A stretch of DNA of 42,812 nucleotides, from positions 1-42,812 of the IMG/VR virus record IMGVR_UViG_3300025141_010727; one strand, given 5' to 3'. This document shows positions 1-8,184 of this stretch, piece by piece (the stretch's first letter is position 1; every line of letters starts with the position of its first letter). A program made the translations under genes and the position numbers. This DNA is from a virus. A model generated the notes under the pieces. The model had not been told where the DNA came from. It saw only the letters and a list, made by a program, of their open reading frames with translations, and made no database searches.

Positions 1-1
1 A

Positions 2-58
2 ACTCGTGCTAGAGCAGAATATTTATTTTATGTTGCAGAATTAGAAGGCTTACTATAA
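2..58 (+). CDS. C-terminal end of an unknown gene
   Basis: An open frame enters from the left edge and stops with TAA at 56-58. The last 18 residues end ...VAELEGLL. Too little is visible to name it. It is taken as coding because it runs in the same direction as everything downstream and ends just before a promoter-like element (66-79). Confidence 0.5.
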   Translation, partial: TRARAEYLFYVAELEGLL

Positions 59-65
59 TCGATGG

Positions 66-79
66 CGTTTATATTTATA
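66..79 (+). promoter_or_regulatory. Promoter-like element (TTTATATTTATA class)
   Basis: CGTTTATATTTATA sits in the short gap before the small gene at 135. Similar TTGTTTATATT-type elements occur before several other genes (3737, 9366, 12295, 14183, 15316, 18199), which suggests a shared promoter class. This is inferred from recurrence; no start site is known. Confidence 0.35.
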
Positions 80-134
80 TAGGATAGTCAGTTGAATGTC
101 CCAGAAATATTATTTATAGCATAGAGGATAAAAG

Positions 135-308
135 ATGAAGTTAAATGAAGCGATAACAAATCCAAATAAAGTAGGAAAAAAGATAGAAGGTAAGACTATT
201 GAGTCCGCTTGGCAAGCCGCATCAGGCTTTATTGTAAGATTTGAAGATACATCAAGAGTAGTATTTAGTGCAACACACGGAAATATGAGTGTTGAATATA
301 CTAATTGA
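135..308 (+). CDS. Small unknown protein (57 aa)
   Basis: ATG at 135 follows an AGAGG ribosome site (123-127). The product contains the run KTIESAWQAASGFIVRFED, suggesting a small folded beta-rich domain, but I do not recognise a family. It ends 20 bases before the TTG of the ligase-like/adenylyltransferase gene, so the two are probably co-transcribed. Confidence 0.7.
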   Translation: MKLNEAITNPNKVGKKIEGKTIESAWQAASGFIVRFEDTSRVVFSATHGNMSVEYTN

Positions 309-328
309 TTAGAACTTGGAGTATAAAA

Positions 329-2395
329 TTGACTAAAACATTATTATGTGACGGTATAGCTCACTTAAACGATTTAGAAATTTCAAAATTTATTGATACA
401 GTAAGAAAATTATCAAATAAAGATAATTCAATGGAACTATCAGTAAAATTTGATGGATCAGCTAATCTTGGTTTTGGTATAGACGAAGATGGTAAGTTAT
501 ATTTTGATCGTGCAGTTAAAGGACAATCTGAAAAGAAATATGGTCCAAATGACTGGGCTGCAAAGCCTATGTATAATCCTATTAGAACGGCAGTTGCGGC
601 ACTTCTTAAAAATAAACATGTTTTAGAAAAGAATATGATGCCAGGTGAATGGACAGATTGTGAAATTATGTTTGAAGCCATTCCAAATGCAATTGAATAT
701 GGTGAAAATTATATTGTAATTCATGATGCTAAGTTTAATAGTTTAGTCCAGAAGTTAAAACCAACTACTGTAAAAATAGACATTTATTTATATGATCATA
801 ATAGTAAAAAGATCGTTAAAAAAGTTGAAAACATAACTTATAAATTTAGTGGTAAAGAAGTATTAAATACTAAGAAATATAAAATTAGTATCAATGCAGA
901 TATAGATAAATTAGAAAAATTCATGAATTCAAAAAATAAGAAGTTCAGAGATAATTCTAATTTTGAAATTCTTATTATGAGAGCAGCTGGTAAAAATAAA
1001 AATTCTATTAAAGCAGAAAAAGAAAAATTGAAAGCACAGATTTCTAAAATGAAATTGGCAATCAAGGATAAATTGATAGAACAAATTCTTAATCGTATAG
1101 CCGCTGGTTCAATGGCAAAACCACCTGAGTTCGATGATAAAGGTAATAATGTAGGAGGAACATTTCCTGAAGGCATAGTTATTAAAGATCTTAAAACAGG
1201 TGATCTCTCAAAAATAGTTTCAGTATTTCCAGAAATTAATAAATTTCTTTGGTTCTATAGAGAAACAGCAAGTAAAGGAACCGGTCCTGCTGGCAAATTT
1301 GTTCCGGGAATAATGGCAAAATTTAAAGATGAAATTTCATTAAAAGCATTTGGTATTAAAGCTCTTAGATCTGTAGCAGTAACAAGTAATATAAAAAAGA
1401 AATATCCTAATAAACCAGCTAACTTAAAATTACTTACATTTTTGAAAAATAGTGGCTATGATTTTAAAAAGGTTGGGCAAACTAAGACAAAATATCTTGG
1501 TGCAATTAAAAAAGCAAAGAAGGAACTCAATAAATTAAGAAAAGAATTTGAAAATAAAGGGCAAAAAGATGTTCTTAAAGTTAGACATGGTAAATTCAAA
1601 AGAGATATAACATATAATGACATTGCAATAAGAAAAACATTTGAAACATTTTTAGATATTGAACATGAATTGGATCAATATGCAAGAGAGATTCAAAGTA
1701 TTAATGAACATACTAGAGAAGGAACAGCAGTTCAAATACTAAGGGTATATTTAGGACAGAAAAATTTGAATAAGCTTGCCGAGAATTTTCTTGATATTAA
1801 AACGCATATGATTATGGAAGCAATTAAAGGAAGTTCGGTTGGAGTTATAATAGGAAGATTTCAGCCCCCGCAAAATGCTCATATAAAACTTATTAATAAT
1901 GCAATTAAATCTAATAATAGGGTTTATGTATTTATTACTGGTCAAAAATACGATAAGGATAAAAATCCATTTCCGTTTAAGTTGAGGAAGAAAATTATAG
2001 AAAAAGCAGTAGGAAATAATAAATTATTTATTGCGCCGGCTAAAACTGGATTTTTACCTGAATTAATAGAAGATACCGCAGATCTTAATAGTATATCTAA
2101 TCTTAATATTTATGCTGGAACAGATAGAGTTGCATCTTATGGTTCTCAGATGAAAAATTACTGGGATCATAGCGCTGTAAGTTGGAAAATAAAAGAAATG
2201 ATAAGACCAGCAAATGCTGTTAGTGCAACTAAGGTTAGAGCAGCAATTAAAAATAATGATAAGAAACTATTTCAGAAATTGGTGCCAAGAAATGTTTGGA
2301 ACGAATGGCCAAACCTTGTCAAGCACTTAAAAGAATATAGAATAAAAAAGTTTGTTAAAACTTTATTTGAACAGAAAACAAAAAAGTCTGCATAA
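329..2395 (+). CDS. Ligase-like nucleotidyltransferase fused to NMN adenylyltransferase-like domain
   Basis: 688 aa from a TTG at 329 preceded by GGAG (318-321); an upstream in-frame TTG at 305 lacks such a site and overlaps the previous gene. The N-terminal part has motifs of covalent nucleotidyltransferases (RNA/DNA ligase fold): SVKFDGS near residue 40 (motif I, Lys-x-Asp-Gly) and PEGIVIKD near 279 (motif IV). A Lys-rich middle leads to a C-terminal domain (about 505-665) with GRFQPPQNAH, matching the GRFQPxHxGH signature of NadM/cytidylyltransferase-like enzymes, and SATKVRAAI, matching their ISxTxxR motif. The first His of the usual HxGH is replaced (QNAH). Known fold: the C-terminal domain transfers AMP or CMP, often to NMN. 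Inferred: RNA repair or NAD-related chemistry in one polypeptide. Substrates are not determinable here. Confidence 0.7.
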   Translation: MTKTLLCDGIAHLNDLEISKFIDTVRKLSNKDNSMELSVKFDGSANLGFGIDEDGKLYFDRAVKGQSEKKYGPNDWAAKPMYNPIRTAVAALLKNKHVLEKNMMPGEWTDCEIMFEAIPNAIEYGENYIVIHDAKFNSLVQKLKPTTVKIDIYLYDHNSKKIVKKVENITYKFSGKEVLNTKKYKISINADIDKLEKFMNSKNKKFRDNSNFEILIMRAAGKNKNSIKAEKEKLKAQISKMKLAIKDKLIEQILNRIAAGSMAKPPEFDDKGNNVGGTFPEGIVIKDLKTGDLSKIVSVFPEINKFLWFYRETASKGTGPAGKFVPGIMAKFKDEISLKAFGIKALRSVAVTSNIKKKYPNKPANLKLLTFLKNSGYDFKKVGQTKTKYLGAIKKAKKELNKLRKEFENKGQKDVLKVRHGKFKRDITYNDIAIRKTFETFLDIEHELDQYAREIQSINEHTREGTAVQILRVYLGQKNLNKLAENFLDIKTHMIMEAIKGSSVGVIIGRFQPPQNAHIKLINNAIKSNNRVYVFITGQKYDKDKNPFPFKLRKKIIEKAVGNNKLFIAPAKTGFLPELIEDTADLNSISNLNIYAGTDRVASYGSQMKNYWDHSAVSWKIKEMIRPANAVSATKVRAAIKNNDKKLFQKLVPRNVWNEWPNLVKHLKEYRIKKFVKTLFEQKTKKSA

Positions 2396-2404
2396 CAGAG
2401 AAAG

Positions 2405-2442
2405 CAACCTGATATTTATATTGAAAACATAAAATTAGGTTG
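2405..2442 (+). promoter_or_regulatory. Hairpin around a promoter-like element before the radical SAM gene
   Basis: CAACCT (2405-2410) can pair with AGGTTG (2437-2442), which touches the ribosome site GGAGGT (2442-2447). The loop contains GATATTTATATTG. The layout resembles the stronger hairpins at 3724-3778 and 22489-22535, but the stem is only 6 bp. Confidence 0.3.
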
Positions 2443-2450
2443 GAGGTAAT

Positions 2451-3701
2451 ATGAATAATAAGATATTTGACCCACAAGTCAAGGTAATAGCCAATGTAGA
2501 TAGAGTTCTAGAACTTTTAGATACAGGCAATACCCCTCCAGTTTTAGTAGAATTTGACACCTCCAATGCATGTAATCATTCATGTTATTTTTGTATTAGT
2601 GGTTATATACACCTACCAGAATCTAAAGGTTTACCTACTTTTAATAGAAGTATGTTATCAGAAAAATTGATGCTAAGTACATGTCAAGATTTTATTAATA
2701 TGGGTGTGAGAGCGGTTAACTGGACAGGTGGGGGCGAACCTACTGCAAATCCAGCACTTAGTAAATGTGTAAAATTACTTGGGCAAAATGATGTTAAGAT
2801 GGGAATGTTTACAAATGGAACTTTGATACATAGATTTCCAGAATTGTTAGATGCTCTTGTAGAAAATATGACATGGATAAGATTTTCTGTTGATGCTGGA
2901 ACAGAAAAAACATATAACGATATAAGAAGAACTACTGCTGGTAAAGATGATTGGAATATGATGCTATCTAATCTTAATAAAATTATAGATGCAAAAGATA
3001 ATTATGAAGAATCAGTTTCAAAAGATCCATTTGATTTTCAAAGAAAATTAGGACCAGATATTGGTGTTGGTATGGTTATAACACCTGATAATTATTGGGA
3101 AATAATAAATTTTGCTGAAACATTCTTAGAATATGATATATCATATTGCCAATTCAAACCTGAGATCGTTAATAGAGAACGAGAAGGTGGTATCCAAAGG
3201 GATATAGATTTTTGGTATGAACATGTAGAACCACGCATAAAAGTAGCAAAAGATATTCTTGGTGATAAATTTCAAATGAATGGATATAAATTATCAGATT
3301 TACAGCATGATCCATCAATTTTAGGTAGAACATATAAGAAGTGTTTAGGAAGCCAGATTCAACCATGTGTTGGGGCCGATGGAGAAGTATATGTTTGTTG
3401 TAACCATAGAGGTTATAAAGAATATTCATACGGTAATTTAAATGAAAAATCATTTAAAGATATATGGAATGATATAGAAAAAAGGCAAGCTATCATGTAT
3501 CAAATAAATGATGTAGATAAATTCAATAATTGTACACAGCTATGTAAACCACATGAGTCGAGTAAACAAGTGTGGAAATTATATGAAGAATATGAAAATG
3601 TTAAAAGTAGCGAAGTAGATTTAAAAGAATGGAAAAATAATTTGTTAGATATAGAAAGATCTAATGCAAGAACAAATGTAGATCATTGGGAATTCATTTA
3701 A
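2451..3701 (+). CDS. Radical SAM/SPASM-type protein
   Basis: 416 aa from an ATG with a strong GGAGGT site. The radical SAM cluster motif is C41-NHS-C45-YF-C48 (CxxxCxxC), and TGGGEPTAN near residues 92-99 is the glycine-rich SAM-binding motif. The C-terminal third has a Cys-rich SPASM-like section (KKCLGS, QPCVGADGEVYVCC, GNLNEKSFKDIW, then NNCTQLC), expected to hold auxiliary Fe-S clusters. Family knowledge: such enzymes often modify peptides, sugars or cofactors by radical chemistry. Radical SAM genes are uncommon in phages. Neither neighbour explains the substrate, and no small precursor peptide is obvious next to it. Function beyond the superfamily is open. Confidence 0.85.
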   Translation: MNNKIFDPQVKVIANVDRVLELLDTGNTPPVLVEFDTSNACNHSCYFCISGYIHLPESKGLPTFNRSMLSEKLMLSTCQDFINMGVRAVNWTGGGEPTANPALSKCVKLLGQNDVKMGMFTNGTLIHRFPELLDALVENMTWIRFSVDAGTEKTYNDIRRTTAGKDDWNMMLSNLNKIIDAKDNYEESVSKDPFDFQRKLGPDIGVGMVITPDNYWEIINFAETFLEYDISYCQFKPEIVNREREGGIQRDIDFWYEHVEPRIKVAKDILGDKFQMNGYKLSDLQHDPSILGRTYKKCLGSQIQPCVGADGEVYVCCNHRGYKEYSYGNLNEKSFKDIWNDIEKRQAIMYQINDVDKFNNCTQLCKPHESSKQVWKLYEEYENVKSSEVDLKEWKNNLLDIERSNARTNVDHWEFI

Positions 3702-3723
3702 AAAGAATTCAGTTTTAGTTTAA

Positions 3724-3778
3724 AATTAGGCCTACTTTGTTTATACTATATGGGAATTAAATAAAGGAGGCCTGAATT
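3724..3778 (+). promoter_or_regulatory. Hairpin enclosing a promoter-like element and covering the clpP-like start
   Basis: AATTAGGCCT (3724-3733) can pair with AGGCCTGAATT (3768-3778), giving 10 bp with one bulged G. The right arm includes the end of the ribosome site AAAGGAGG (3763-3770) and the first bases of the TTG start (3777). The loop carries TTGTTTATACTATA (3737-3750). A read-through RNA would hide the start, while an RNA begun inside the loop would leave it open. Confidence 0.5.
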
Positions 3779-4364
3779 GTATGTAGTAGAAAGACTTCAC
3801 GAAGCATTCATGATCAATGAAGAAATTAGTTCCAAGACCACAAACAAACTATTTAAATATATTTCAGATAGAGGTGATAAAGATATAAATATAACTATAG
3901 ATTCAGATGGAGGAGATATAGAATCAGCGTTATGTATGTATGATATATTAAGATCTTTACCTGAAAAACAATCAATTTTTACAATAGTATTGGGGAAGTG
4001 TTATTCGGCTACAAATATAATATTTTGTGCATCACAAGAAAATAGAATGGCATTTGAAAATTCTTCATTTATGATTCATAATATAATGACATCGTTCGAA
4101 TTAGAAGACGTAGGTAAAATATATTCAGCAGTAAAACATACATTAAGTATTCAGGAAAGGATGTATGATATAATAGGGTCTTGTATGACAGTTAATCCAA
4201 GAACTTTTGTAAAGAATAATGATGAATGGTATATGGATGGTAAATCAGCATCTAAATATAAATATGCAAAAGTTATTTGTCAAGGGTTAGAAGATGTCAA
4301 AGAAGATAACAAAGAAATAATTATGGCTCAGTATCCCATCCCCCGCCCGCGTAATGTAAATTAA
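3777..4364 (+). CDS. ClpP-like serine protease
   Basis: 195 aa from a TTG placed 6 bases after AAAGGAGG. It shows the ClpP/crotonase-like fold: TIDSDGGDIESALCMYDIL (substrate-groove strand and helix), GKCYSATNIIFCAS with the probable nucleophile Ser77, SSFMIHN with the catalytic His101, and an Asp in NNDEWYMDG near residue 150. The length matches bacterial ClpP (about 195-207 aa). In phages this family often serves as a head-maturation protease or an unassigned protease; no portal or capsid gene is nearby, so I do not choose. Translation may be controlled by the hairpin just upstream. Confidence 0.85.
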   Translation: MYVVERLHEAFMINEEISSKTTNKLFKYISDRGDKDINITIDSDGGDIESALCMYDILRSLPEKQSIFTIVLGKCYSATNIIFCASQENRMAFENSSFMIHNIMTSFELEDVGKIYSAVKHTLSIQERMYDIIGSCMTVNPRTFVKNNDEWYMDGKSASKYKYAKVICQGLEDVKEDNKEIIMAQYPIPRPRNVN

Positions 4365-4377
4365 TAGGAGAATACCG

Positions 4378-4650
4378 GTGATACTATTGAAAATCAAAAA
4401 ATGCCAATTGGCAAATGTTAGAAATAGACATCGTAAAGCAAATATAGTTTTTTTGAAGAAAAGGTGGTTCACCATTGATTCAAATAACTATGATTTATTT
4501 ATTAGATTGTCAGCAGATATCGATGTAGAATATGCAACTTTTGAACCAGCTCAGGCTACTAACTACGATCACAAACTTGCCGGGAAATTCAATCATACAA
4601 CAACAACAGCAAACCATGAAAATGTAGTAGATTCTTTGATAGTAACATAG
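4378..4650 (+). CDS. Unknown protein (90 aa)
   Basis: GTG at 4378 follows AGGAG (4366-4370). The N-terminal half is basic (KIKKCQLANVRNRHRKANIV) and the C-terminal half Thr/Asn/His-rich, with AGKFNHTTTTANHENV. No family recognised. It starts 13 bases after the clpP-like stop and ends 10 bases before the membrane protein, so it probably sits in the same transcript. Confidence 0.65.
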   Translation: MILLKIKKCQLANVRNRHRKANIVFLKKRWFTIDSNNYDLFIRLSADIDVEYATFEPAQATNYDHKLAGKFNHTTTTANHENVVDSLIVT

Positions 4651-4660
4651 GAGAGGCTAG

Positions 4661-5035
4661 ATGGAATTTTTATCAGTAGCAGTATTTTTACTTTATATAG
4701 GGATGATTTCAATTGCTAAAGGATTTGGTGATGCAGCATATAACCATAAGAAATACAATCCAGGTGAATATAATGATACTTGGCATAAGGTAACAAGGTG
4801 GTTGTATTATTATCCATCACATATTATGCCTTGGTTAACAGCAATTTTAGTTTGGTTATTCCCACCAACAATGATTTGGACATTTTTGCCATTAGGATTA
4901 ACACCAGTTATATCTTTTATAGGAATGAGAAGAGGGGTTGATTTCGCAGGGAAAGACGAAATTTGGTATGGTGAAGAATTTAACTGGACTTCAGGTTTCA
5001 AAGCACTTATACAGAAAGCAAAGTCAATATATTAG
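4661..5035 (+). CDS. Small membrane protein (124 aa)
   Basis: ATG after GGAGAG. Hydrophobic stretches lie at about residues 2-20 (FLSVAVFLLYIGMISIA) and 50-85 (HIMPWLTAILVWLFPP, then TMIWTFLPLGLTPVISFIG), predicting two or three membrane spans with a charged Trp-rich C-terminus. No known family. It could act in the host inner membrane, but holin or other roles cannot be decided from sequence. Confidence 0.7.
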   Translation: MEFLSVAVFLLYIGMISIAKGFGDAAYNHKKYNPGEYNDTWHKVTRWLYYYPSHIMPWLTAILVWLFPPTMIWTFLPLGLTPVISFIGMRRGVDFAGKDEIWYGEEFNWTSGFKALIQKAKSIY

Positions 5036-5178
5036 GAGAGCATATAATGGGAATGGGCCAAACACCATACCAGATATAAGTAGTATTATTTCATTAAGTA
5101 TTACTCAGATAATGAGTTTTTGTTTACAATAGATTTCAGATTGTATATATTATATAAGATTTGCAGAGAGGTTATTTT

Positions 5179-5223
5179 ATGAATGGTGAATATGTTTTCA
5201 TTGGGATAATACAAATAATATAG
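5179..5223 (+). CDS. Possible 14-residue peptide
   Basis: ATG at 5179 lies 7 bases after AGAGAGG and encodes a short hydrophobic peptide ending GIIQII before TAG. It follows a promoter-like AT-rich stretch (5120-5156). It may be a leader peptide or chance; the rest of the 240-base gap before 5276 shows no longer gene. Confidence 0.25.
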   Translation: MNGEYVFIGIIQII

Positions 5224-5275
5224 GCTTTTTTGTTATAGATTCTAATGAATTATAAATTGTAATTGGAGAAATTCG

Positions 5276-5644
5276 ATGTTATGTAAGGATTATCTAAAAT
5301 TAAAAAAGTTTTCGGGAATAAATTGGGAAAGATCAGAAGATTTTCAACCTGGTGCTAATTGGGATACAGCAGACTGGTTTACTGCAATAATGGGTGAATT
5401 AGGTGAAGCTGCAAATTTCGCTAAGAAGATGCGTCGTTTAACAGACGAAGATGGTTTTGTTGAAAGAGAAAATTATGTTGAATATGATAAATTAAAAGGG
5501 GAATTGGAAAATGAATTAGCTGATACTTTTTGTTATCTTGATTTATTAGCAACACATCTAGATATTAATTTAGAAAAATCAGTAATTAATAAATGGAATG
5601 AAGTTTCACGATGTAAAGATTATCCTATGATTCTGGAGAATTAA
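5276..5644 (+). CDS. MazG-like nucleotide pyrophosphohydrolase
   Basis: 122 aa, ATG behind TTGGAG. It has the all-alpha NTP pyrophosphatase pattern: IMGELGEAANFAKK (ExxE helix) and, after an insert, LENELADTFCYLDLLA (ExxxD helix), then a third helix ending at KWNEVSRC. Family role: hydrolysis of non-canonical or signalling nucleotides to monophosphates. It ends immediately before the DNA ligase ATG, implying coupled expression. Two further proteins of this fold occur at 33745 and 37993. Confidence 0.8.
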   Translation: MLCKDYLKLKKFSGINWERSEDFQPGANWDTADWFTAIMGELGEAANFAKKMRRLTDEDGFVERENYVEYDKLKGELENELADTFCYLDLLATHLDINLEKSVINKWNEVSRCKDYPMILEN

Positions 5645-6892
5645 ATGGTAAACTATATGTTTGAACATCTGATTAAACAATTGAGAGAAATATCCGGTCG
5701 CAATGATAAAATGGCCCTTTTAGATAAGGTAAAGGATAATAAAGATATTGTCGAAGCATTCAGAATGTGTTACGATCCTTTTACGGTATTTTATATTTCC
5801 AAGGTAAATATAACAACATCTGGTAATAAGAATTTCAAAGATAGTTTTCGAAAATTCAAGACAATTGCTAAACATCTTTGTTCACGTTCAATTACTGGTG
5901 ATATTGCTAAAGATACAGTGAGAATATTTCTTGAAGAATTGGATGTTGAAACACAGAAAATTTATATCAATATCTTGAACGGAGATATGAAGTGTGGTGT
6001 AAATACATCTACTGTTAATAAAGTATTCGGAGATGTTATTAAGAAGTTCAAGGTTCAGTTGGCAGCAAAGTATGATCCAGAGAAAACTTATCATGAGGTC
6101 CTTTGGTATGCAACACCTAAACTTGATGGCATAAGAGGATTTTTCCAAGATGGTATTTTATTAGCAAGGAGTGGAAAACCAATTATTGGATTCCCTGAAA
6201 TTGTAGAGGAACTTACTAATATATGCGAAGATAATGATTTATCGTTTATTGATGGTGAGTTATATTCGCATGATATTCAATTCCAAAAAATTCAGGGATT
6301 CGTAATGCGCTCTAAAAATATTAAACCTGAAGAGAAGAAGAAAATTAAATTTAATATATTTGCAATTGGTAGTAAAAAAGGTGAATGGAGAAATACAGAA
6401 AAGATGTATGATAGACTTGCATATCTAGATTGGGAGGATTATACATATGTAACACCTTTAGAATATAAAAAGGTTCCAAATATTAAAGAAAATATTAATG
6501 CACTTTGTACAGAATATATAAAACAAGGTTATGAAGGCGCGATGCTTCGATCCGGACAGACAGCATATAAATGGAAGAGAACAGATGATTTACTAAAAGT
6601 AAAATTATTCCTTGAGGAAGACTTCAATGTTGTCGGGTTTAATGAAGGTACTGGAAAACATGTTGGAAGACTTGGTGCTGTACGAGTTGAAGGAATAATT
6701 GATGGAAAGAGAATTGCTTGTAAAGTTGGGTCTGGATATTCAGATGAAGAAAGAATAGATTTGTGGGGTAAGGAAGCCGAATATGTGGGTAAGAAGATTG
6801 AAGTCAAATATCAAGGAATTACCGATAGGGAAGTGGATGGCAATTGGAGCCTTAGATTCCCTGTATTTAATAAGTTCAAATTAGATAGGTAA
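5645..6892 (+). CDS. ATP-dependent DNA ligase
   Basis: 415 aa; ATG at 5645 with GGAG 6 bases upstream. Motif I is KLDGIRG (about residue 160; the Lys takes AMP), motif III is FIDGELYSHD, motif IV is EGAMLRSG, and motif V is LLKVKLFLEED. An OB-fold follows, with EVKYQGIT near the end. The N-terminal 140 residues form the helical DNA-binding part. The length is near that of T4 gp30 (487 aa) and other phage ligases. It seals nicks in replication and recombination and follows the MazG-like gene without a gap. Confidence 0.93.
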   Translation: MVNYMFEHLIKQLREISGRNDKMALLDKVKDNKDIVEAFRMCYDPFTVFYISKVNITTSGNKNFKDSFRKFKTIAKHLCSRSITGDIAKDTVRIFLEELDVETQKIYINILNGDMKCGVNTSTVNKVFGDVIKKFKVQLAAKYDPEKTYHEVLWYATPKLDGIRGFFQDGILLARSGKPIIGFPEIVEELTNICEDNDLSFIDGELYSHDIQFQKIQGFVMRSKNIKPEEKKKIKFNIFAIGSKKGEWRNTEKMYDRLAYLDWEDYTYVTPLEYKKVPNIKENINALCTEYIKQGYEGAMLRSGQTAYKWKRTDDLLKVKLFLEEDFNVVGFNEGTGKHVGRLGAVRVEGIIDGKRIACKVGSGYSDEERIDLWGKEAEYVGKKIEVKYQGITDREVDGNWSLRFPVFNKFKLDR

Positions 6893-6896
6893 TATA

Positions 6897-7127
6897 ATGA
6901 TTAAGAAATTTTTGATATATTTAGGATTATTATGTGATCATGAATATGTAAAAGAGAAAAATAAAAAATTTGGTAAATATCATGCTGTAGCACCAAATAA
7001 AAAATCTTTTATTAAACCAGAACATTATCCTTATATTGAAAAATTTATATGTAGTAAATGTAATACGTGGTATTTAAAACGGGGACCTTATACTGGTCCC
7101 GATATGTCATGGACAGGAGAATTATGA
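6897..7127 (+). CDS. Small Cys/His protein, possible zinc binding
   Basis: 76 aa, ATG 4 bases after the ligase stop. LCDHEYV near residue 13 and FICSKCNTWY near residue 51 supply Cys, His and a CxxC pair that could bind one zinc ion. No family assigned. Confidence 0.65.
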   Translation: MIKKFLIYLGLLCDHEYVKEKNKKFGKYHAVAPNKKSFIKPEHYPYIEKFICSKCNTWYLKRGPYTGPDMSWTGEL

Positions 7128-7207
7128 TACAAAACAGAAGTTGTGTGGTTAAGAAGAGAATTGAATAGTTTAAATATAGATATATAATGTATTATAATAT
7201 TTTGAAC

Positions 7208-7241
7208 GGTTAAACAAACAGTCAAAACATGGTTAAACAAA
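7208..7241 (+). repeat. Direct repeat GGTTAAACAAA before the SSB gene
   Basis: GGTTAAACAAA occurs at 7208-7218 and 7231-7241, 23 bases apart, the second copy running into the ribosome site AGGAG (7241-7245). An unstructured A-rich repeat at the start of an SSB gene is reminiscent of the T4 gene 32 translational operator, where the protein binds its own mRNA. That role is inference. Confidence 0.45.
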
Positions 7242-7254
7242 GGAGAACCAAAGA

Positions 7255-8181
7255 ATGGCACTAAATATGGAAGCATTGAAGTCCGCATTAGATAGGCAAG
7301 AAAATCCACAATCAGGTGGGGGTGGAGGAAGAAATCCACTTAGATTCTCATTAAATCCTGGCGAGGATGAAGCAAACGCAGTCGTAAGGATTGTTCCTTA
7401 TGTTCAAATTCCTGAGAATCCTTTTTTGGAATTATATTTCCATTATGGATTACCTGGACAGAATTCAATTCTATGCCCAAGACGAATGGAAGATTTTCCA
7501 GGGTTTGTATCAGAGTTTTATGATTGTCCACTTTGTGAATTTGGATTTGAGATTTTAGCTAAGTATCGTGAAAGTGGTGGTGCCACAAATGAATCTGCTA
7601 AAACAAGATATAAGCCATATCTTGATGCATTACTACCAAAACTAAGAACACATATTCCTGTAGTAGTTGTATCGGAAAATGGTGTTGATCAAGATCCTGA
7701 TCAGGCCAAAGTTCAATTTTGGGGTGTTGGTAATGGGGTTTATACAGATATTCTCAAAGCAGCAGTTCATCTTGATGCAAATGGTGTAGATATTACAGAT
7801 GTAAAGAAGGGTGTATTTTGGGATATTAAGACAACTTCTAAGAAGAAAACAGGAACAAACTTTCCGAAGACAGAAGTTGAAGTTCATAAGGAGGGTCTCG
7901 GCCCACAGATTGCACCACTCTTTTCAACAGCAGAAGGAAATCCTGATAATAACAGAATTTCTGCGGTTCTTGATGCACAAGAAACAATTTTCGATCTTTA
8001 TACAGGAACTCCAAAGAATAAGTTGAATGAATATCTTGAGAAGTTCTGTGCCTCAAATGATACAGAAGAAAGAGAACAGGATACTGGAACAGAAAAGTAT
8101 GGTAAGAAGGATGATGAACCAATTGATACAACTGAACTTACTGACGATTTTAGCAAATTGTTAGAGAAAGATGATGAGTAG
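7255..8181 (+). CDS. gp32-like single-stranded DNA-binding protein
   Basis: 308 aa; ATG 9 bases after AGGAG. Architecture follows T4 gp32 (301 aa): a basic, Gly-rich N-terminus (SGGGGGRNPLRF), an OB-fold core with a zinc site formed by His in LYFHYGLPG and Cys in SILCPRRM and DCPLCEF, and an acidic tail (DDFSKLLEKDDE) for protein contacts. It coats ssDNA and organises replication and recombination. RecA follows 3 bases later. The preceding repeat suggests self-regulated translation. Confidence 0.9.
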   Translation: MALNMEALKSALDRQENPQSGGGGGRNPLRFSLNPGEDEANAVVRIVPYVQIPENPFLELYFHYGLPGQNSILCPRRMEDFPGFVSEFYDCPLCEFGFEILAKYRESGGATNESAKTRYKPYLDALLPKLRTHIPVVVVSENGVDQDPDQAKVQFWGVGNGVYTDILKAAVHLDANGVDITDVKKGVFWDIKTTSKKKTGTNFPKTEVEVHKEGLGPQIAPLFSTAEGNPDNNRISAVLDAQETIFDLYTGTPKNKLNEYLEKFCASNDTEEREQDTGTEKYGKKDDEPIDTTELTDDFSKLLEKDDE

Positions 8182-8184
8182 TAA

